Assembly (NCBI GenBank): GCA_036000105.1
Contig: DASYGE010000012.1
Coordinates: 496,001 to 560,000 of the forward strand
Direction of reading: 5' to 3'
Source of the DNA: DASUBN01 sp036000105
Lineage (GTDB): Bacteria > Pseudomonadota > Gammaproteobacteria > Natronospirales > REEB76
Length of the DNA stretch: 64,000 nt
This document shows, in pieces, positions 60,488 through 64,000 of the stretch (the first letter of the stretch is position 1; the number at the start of each line of letters is the position of its first letter). A model generated the notes under the pieces. That model had not been told where the DNA came from. It saw only the letters and a list, made by a program, of their open reading frames with translations, and searched no databases. Made by a program: the position numbers and the translations under genes.

Positions 60488-61249
60488 ATGAGCATAAAAA
60501 TAGACAAGAAGATCACGCGGTACGCCGTGCAAAAACCGGAAGAAACCGCCAAGGCAGACATCCAGGCCGAGACCAAGGGCGCAGCCCTCGCCTTGAGCTC
60601 CAAGCCCGTGGAGAAGATCGTCACCGAGCGGGCCGAGAAGAAGCACAAGGCCGAAGTCATCCGCATGCACGAGGCCCTCGAGCGGCCGGACCTGCTCATC
60701 GGCAGCACCTATAAGGTGAAGACCCCGGTCTCCGACCACGCCATGTACATCACCATCAACGATATCGTCCTGAACGAAGGCACCCCCTACGAGCAGCGCC
60801 GGCCGTTCGAGATCTTCATCAACTCCAAGAACCTGGATCACTTCCAGTGGATCGTGGCCTTGACGCGCATCATCAGCGCCGTGTTCAGGAAGGGCGGCGA
60901 CGTGGTGTTCCTGGTGGAAGAGCTGAAGGCCGTGTTCGACCCGCGCGGCGGCTACTGGAAGCCGGGCGGCAAGTTCATGCCCTCGCTGATCGCCGAGATC
61001 GGCGACGTGATCGAGAAGCACCTCCTCGCCATCGGCATCATGCACAAGGAAGGCCTGGACGAGCACCAGTTGAAGCTCATCGCCCAGAAGCGCGCCGAGT
61101 TCGAAGCGGCCGCCAAGCAGACCGATGCCTTCGCCGAATCCAAGTTCCCGGCCGGGGCGCAGCTGTGCCAGAAGTGCAGCACCGCGGCGATGGTGATGAT
61201 GGATGGGTGTATGACGTGTCTTAATTGCGGCGACTCTAAATGCGGCTAG
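60488..61249 (+). CDS. nrdJb: Adenosylcobalamin-dependent ribonucleotide reductase small part, NrdJb
   Basis: A 253-residue protein matching the separate C-terminal chain of class II reductases in Pseudomonas: YKVKTPVSDHAMYITINDIVLN...RPFEIFINSKNLDHFQWIVALTRIISAVFRKGGDVVFLVEELKAVFDPRGGYWKPGGKFMPSLIAEIGDVIEKHL is the TSCPD domain. The C-terminal cysteines (CQKCSTAAMVMMDGCMTCLNCGDSKCG) are the thioredoxin-facing reducing pair plus a zinc-like site. ATG 60488 follows GAGGTGAG; a GTG three codons earlier is possible. Unlike the tight Pseudomonas pair it is separated from nrdJa by 567 bp of repeats. Confidence 0.92.
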   Translation: MSIKIDKKITRYAVQKPEETAKADIQAETKGAALALSSKPVEKIVTERAEKKHKAEVIRMHEALERPDLLIGSTYKVKTPVSDHAMYITINDIVLNEGTPYEQRRPFEIFINSKNLDHFQWIVALTRIISAVFRKGGDVVFLVEELKAVFDPRGGYWKPGGKFMPSLIAEIGDVIEKHLLAIGIMHKEGLDEHQLKLIAQKRAEFEAAAKQTDAFAESKFPAGAQLCQKCSTAAMVMMDGCMTCLNCGDSKCG

Positions 61250-61255
61250 CGCTGC

Positions 61256-61361
61256 GCCAGATGCGCGATTGCTTCGTTGCTTCGGCGTGCTGCGCCCTTC
61301 ATTACGCTATTAGGTAACTCCAGTGCTCCCACGCCTCGCGCCTCGCACTCCCGCATCTGGC
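61256..61361. repeat. Inverted-repeat element with ATTAC/GGTAAC core, copy 2
   Basis: Perfect 10-bp arms GCCAGATGCG (61256-61265) and CGCATCTGGC (61352-61361) enclose the core CATTACGCTATTAGGTAACT (about 61299-61318) and the tail ACGCCTCGCGCC. It lies right after the nrdJb stop, at the border of the AT-rich segment. The remaining 70 bp to the next gene show nothing else. Confidence 0.7.
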
Positions 61362-61433
61362 TGTGCGCCGGGGAAGAAAAGTCCAAGTCGTCTGCATAAA
61401 ACTTAAGGACAATTGCCCCCCGAAGGATAGCGG

Positions 61434-62603
61434 ATGTCAAAGACAGATATGCCTTGGGATGAATGGGTTCCTGGAGCTTTGTCATATAGACAAATTCAAG
61501 AACTCATTAATGAAGATTTATTTAACCAGCACGATGAATTTAAGGGAGAACTCGATCATTCATCGATCGATTTAACCCTTAGCTCTGAGTGTTATGAACT
61601 CCCGCATGGCTCAGTCAAACCATTTGGCAGTCGATATCTAAATAGAGTCAAGAGAATGGGGCTGGCTGTGAAATATAAGCCAGACAAAGAAGGTATTTTT
61701 CTTTTAAAGCAAAGAAATACCTATCTATTCAAACTACAGGAACGTATTCCTCTTCTTAGAAGCACATGTATTTACGGGCAGGCGACGGCCAAGTCGACTG
61801 TTGGTCGAATGGACGTTCTCGCGCGCTTAATAGTTGATGGTATGCAGACCTATGAAGAATTCTTGCCAGCAGAGATTGGTAATGGGGACATGTATATCGA
61901 AATTACCCCGATGACTTTTAACGTGAGGGTCAAACAGGGCATTTCTTTAAATCAGATAAGGCTATTTAAGGGCACACCGCAAGACTGCGAAATTCGCAGT
62001 ACGGCTATATACAATACTGTGATTACGAATACTGAATCGACGGATGGCAGTCTTAGCCTTGATACATCCACCGTCACAATTGAGAAAAGTAAAGTTAGCG
62101 TTTTCCGAACCGTCGAAATGAAGCCGGAAAGTCCTGCTATCGATTTGTGGCAGAAGCACCATGCTGATCCACATCTGTATTGGGAATTTGTCGAAGGAAA
62201 TAAGCACAAAAGAATAGAGATTGCCCCAACGCGATTCCACATAATGAGGTCATATGAGCGAATCGCAGTACCCAAAGGAATCGCTGTTTACTGCAGAGCT
62301 TCGGACGAAACAATTGGAGAAATGCGCATCCACTATGCTGGATTTGCTCACCCATATTTTGGGTATAAAAACGGAGAAAATGCGCAATCTAAGCCCGAAC
62401 CAGTAGGGACACCGCTTGTTTTTGAGGTCCGCGGACATGATGTTAAGGTAAGTCTTATGCATCGGGAAAAGATGGCTCGGCTCATTTTCTACAGGATGTC
62501 AGAAGATGCTAATCTGGAATCCAAGCCCATAAAAGACGACGACGCTTATCAGCATCAAAGTCTGCAGTTATCCAAATGCTTTAAAAACTGGTCTGAGAAA
62601 TGA
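61434..62603 (+). CDS. dCTP deaminase-like protein (DCD/dUTPase superfamily, two-domain form)
   Basis: A 389-residue protein resembling the large 2'-deoxycytidine 5'-triphosphate deaminases (PF06559-like). The N-terminal part has GALSYRQIQELINEDLF, HSSIDLTLSSECYELP and the trimer-type motif STCIYGQATAKSTVGRMDVLARLIVDG. A second beta-rich half follows (RYERIAVP-like YERIAVPKGIAVYCRASDETIGEMRIHYAGFAHPYFGYKNG). It would convert dCTP to dUTP. The gene is distinctly AT-rich compared with everything to its left and overlaps the next gene by 4 bp. Activity is inferred from family likeness only. Confidence 0.82.
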   Translation: MSKTDMPWDEWVPGALSYRQIQELINEDLFNQHDEFKGELDHSSIDLTLSSECYELPHGSVKPFGSRYLNRVKRMGLAVKYKPDKEGIFLLKQRNTYLFKLQERIPLLRSTCIYGQATAKSTVGRMDVLARLIVDGMQTYEEFLPAEIGNGDMYIEITPMTFNVRVKQGISLNQIRLFKGTPQDCEIRSTAIYNTVITNTESTDGSLSLDTSTVTIEKSKVSVFRTVEMKPESPAIDLWQKHHADPHLYWEFVEGNKHKRIEIAPTRFHIMRSYERIAVPKGIAVYCRASDETIGEMRIHYAGFAHPYFGYKNGENAQSKPEPVGTPLVFEVRGHDVKVSLMHREKMARLIFYRMSEDANLESKPIKDDDAYQHQSLQLSKCFKNWSEK

Positions 62604-63649
62604 ACAGGGATTTTTTCGAAAACAAAAGTGATCTTAGAATCGTTCGTGTTGACGAATATGATGCGTCCGTTCGTTCGGATAATTGGCTTGCTCTTAGATT
62701 AAAAATCCTTACTTGCGAAGAAATGTATCCAACCATCGATAAGTGGCTGGATAAGAAAGTAATTAAAGGGATGGAGACCGGAGAGCGAGTTGGTTATATC
62801 GGTTTCTTGGATGATAAGCCGGTTGCCACCGCCATTGTAAAGCGTGGCGAGAATGCAAAGTTCTGTCATCTGAAGATAGATGAAGAACTCCAAAATAACG
62901 GTTTGGGGGACGTATTTTTTTCCTTGATGGCTATCGAAGTACGCGATTTAGCTAAATCGGTTCATTTCACTCTTCCTGAAAGTCTGTGGGAATCAAAGCA
63001 GAGCTTTTTCAAATCTTTCTCGTTTGATCAAGCAGTCACATGCAGTCACCAATACCGTTCTTCTGAAAAAGAATTGTGGTCAGAGGCTTCATATAAAGAT
63101 GTTTATAGGAATATGGTCTCTAAATTTAAGGAATTTGGTGGAATAGCATCTATTGCTGGCTATTCAATGGAGAGCCAGCTAGTGATGAGTATTCAGCCTA
63201 AATATGCGGCGCAGATCATGTTGGGCATAAAGATTGTGGAGATTAGGAAGAAATTTTCTAAACGTTGGGAAGATGTGCGCTTGAATATTTATGCAAGTGC
63301 ACCAGATAAGTCGCTTGTCGGTGAAGCGAAAATCGCTAAAGTTATAGAAGGTTCCCCCGAAAAAATTTGGGAGAATTTTGAGACAATGATTGGCGGTACC
63401 AAAGAAGAATTCGATGCGTATACCAAAGGGTTGCAGACAGCGTTTGCAATCGTGCTGACTGATGTTAAGCCTTATGCGAGGCCCGTGCCCTTACAGCAAA
63501 TTAATGAGCTAGTTGGAAGGAATCTTGTTGTTCCTCAGTCCTATAGCATAGTAGGTAGAGATCAGTATTGGAGAACCGCCATCTCTATGGCCGCTGTGCT
63601 TCAAAGCAATGCAAAAAAGAAGAAAGTTGCAGTTCGTAAAGTGGTGTAA
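62600..63649 (+). CDS. GNAT acetyltransferase - ASCH domain fusion protein
   Basis: A 349-residue protein. Residues about 55-130 look like a GNAT fold (VGYIGFLDDKPVATAIVKRGENAKFCHLKIDEELQNNGLGDVFFSLM, with the acetyl-CoA loop QNNGLG). Residues about 195-290 resemble an ASCH/PUA-like domain (MSIQPKYAAQIMLGIKIVEIRKKFSKRW, RLNIYASAPDKSLVGEAKIAKVIEGSPEKIWENF). The start overlaps the deaminase stop (ATGA), so the two are co-translated. AT-rich like its partner. ASCH proteins bind RNA or hydrolyse acetylcytidine; no defined role for this fusion is known to me. Confidence 0.75.
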   Translation: MNRDFFENKSDLRIVRVDEYDASVRSDNWLALRLKILTCEEMYPTIDKWLDKKVIKGMETGERVGYIGFLDDKPVATAIVKRGENAKFCHLKIDEELQNNGLGDVFFSLMAIEVRDLAKSVHFTLPESLWESKQSFFKSFSFDQAVTCSHQYRSSEKELWSEASYKDVYRNMVSKFKEFGGIASIAGYSMESQLVMSIQPKYAAQIMLGIKIVEIRKKFSKRWEDVRLNIYASAPDKSLVGEAKIAKVIEGSPEKIWENFETMIGGTKEEFDAYTKGLQTAFAIVLTDVKPYARPVPLQQINELVGRNLVVPQSYSIVGRDQYWRTAISMAAVLQSNAKKKKVAVRKVV

Positions 63650-63664
63650 TTACAGCTGTCTTTC

Positions 63665-64000
63665 TTAAGCTGTAGCTCCGATAGGCATTTCGTCATAAGT
63701 ACGCCCAAATAGCTTTCGGCCGGCAACCTTTTTTTGCACCCCACCCCATTGTTTAAAGAAGAATGGGACCTTCGCGGCACGGCATTGGTGAAAAATTTCC
63801 TGAACCCACTTAGGATCCATGGGCCGTGCGCCTCGCCCTGATTCACCCCCCACTATGACCCAGTGAATGCCAGCGAGAGGCAAATTAGGGATTGCGCTTA
63901 ACAACGGTTCAACGGATAGAAAACGTACGTGTGCCGGAACCTGTTTGAGCAGATTGGCGCGAACCGCGTATTTCTGATTCTCCACACTCACTCCCATCCA
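63665..64000 (-). CDS. DUF5131 (phage Gp37/Gp68-type) protein, 5' part outside window
   Basis: The C-terminal 110 residues or so of a gene entering from the right edge. The typical family blocks are visible: GVSVENQKYAVRANLL, VRFLSVEPLLSAIPNLPLAGIHWVIVGGESGRGARPMDPKWVQEIFHQCRAAKVPFFFKQWGG. Family members are phage- and island-borne and probably iron-sulfur proteins, though the cysteine cluster would lie outside the window. It converges on the GNAT-ASCH gene, 15 bp apart. GC is higher than in the two preceding genes. Confidence 0.88.
   Translation of the reverse strand, partial: WMGVSVENQKYAVRANLLKQVPAHVRFLSVEPLLSAIPNLPLAGIHWVIVGGESGRGARPMDPKWVQEIFHQCRAAKVPFFFKQWGGVQKKVAGRKLFGRTYDEMPIGATA

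Overview
This window is a high-GC (roughly 60-65%) stretch of chromosome from a gammaproteobacterium. The rpsU-yqeY-dnaG-rpoD operon facing tsaD, a NagQ/NagR-style N-acetylglucosamine regulon with TonB-dependent receptors, and a split vitamin-B12-dependent ribonucleotide reductase (NrdJa/NrdJb) suggest a Xanthomonadales/Nevskiales/Steroidobacterales-like lineage. That placement is inference from gene content; no rRNA gene is present. GTG and TTG starts and 4-base ATGA stop/start overlaps are common.

Layout. 1-5.7 kb: a DHFR-family protein, an MFS exporter, an ECF sigma factor, an ArsR/SRPBCC cassette, a GFA-family protein and a YceI protein. 5.8-10.3 kb: a signalling operon (TonB-dependent receptor, YfiR-like protein, sensor kinase, response regulator). 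10.6-28.9 kb: a chitin/GlcNAc utilisation locus with GH20 hexosaminidase, NagA, a SIS-domain deaminase, a GntR regulator, Zwf, a LacI regulator, a NagP-type permease, a sugar kinase, a TonB receptor, Gnd, Pgl and a GH18 chitinase. It links chitin sugars to the oxidative pentose phosphate steps, with candidate GntR and LacI operators visible. 30.3-30.6 kb: a tRNA-Ile(CAU) gene interrupted by a 239-nt group I intron. 30.7-34 kb: a lipoprotein, two YceI proteins and cytochrome b561. 34-46.9 kb: housekeeping genes (rpoD, dnaG, yqeY, rpsU, tsaD, folB, folK, a pteridine-reductase-like SDR, a MidA-like methyltransferase, cca, an epimerase, slt). 47-49.6 kb: an aldehyde dehydrogenase and an aldo/keto reductase. 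49.6-52.5 kb: two more ArsR/SRPBCC cassettes. 52.6-56.2 kb: a DUF2914 protein, a DegP/Q protease and Hsp20. 56.6-61.2 kb: NrdJa with a 377-residue LAGLIDADG intein, then NrdJb. 61.4-64 kb: a visibly AT-rich acquired segment with a dCTP-deaminase-like protein, a GNAT-ASCH fusion and a DUF5131 (Gp37/Gp68-type) protein that runs off the window.

The most unusual signal is a family of about 110-bp hairpin elements lying between a truncated gene start and a complete, synonymously recoded gene start. It is seen at tsaD (38.8 kb) and twice in tandem at the aldo/keto reductase (48.4-48.76 kb). Each truncated copy stops exactly where the element begins, and the downstream gene restarts with nearly the same amino acids in different codons. 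This looks like a small mobile repeat that inserts into 5' coding regions while the gene is rebuilt downstream; I do not recognise it as a described system. Other intergenic regions (29.9-30.3, 53.4-53.6, 55.2-55.7, 59.9-60.5 and 61.25-61.4 kb) hold hairpin families with conserved loops or cores and covarying arms, plus a ten-unit 8-bp microsatellite between the two halves of the ribonucleotide reductase.
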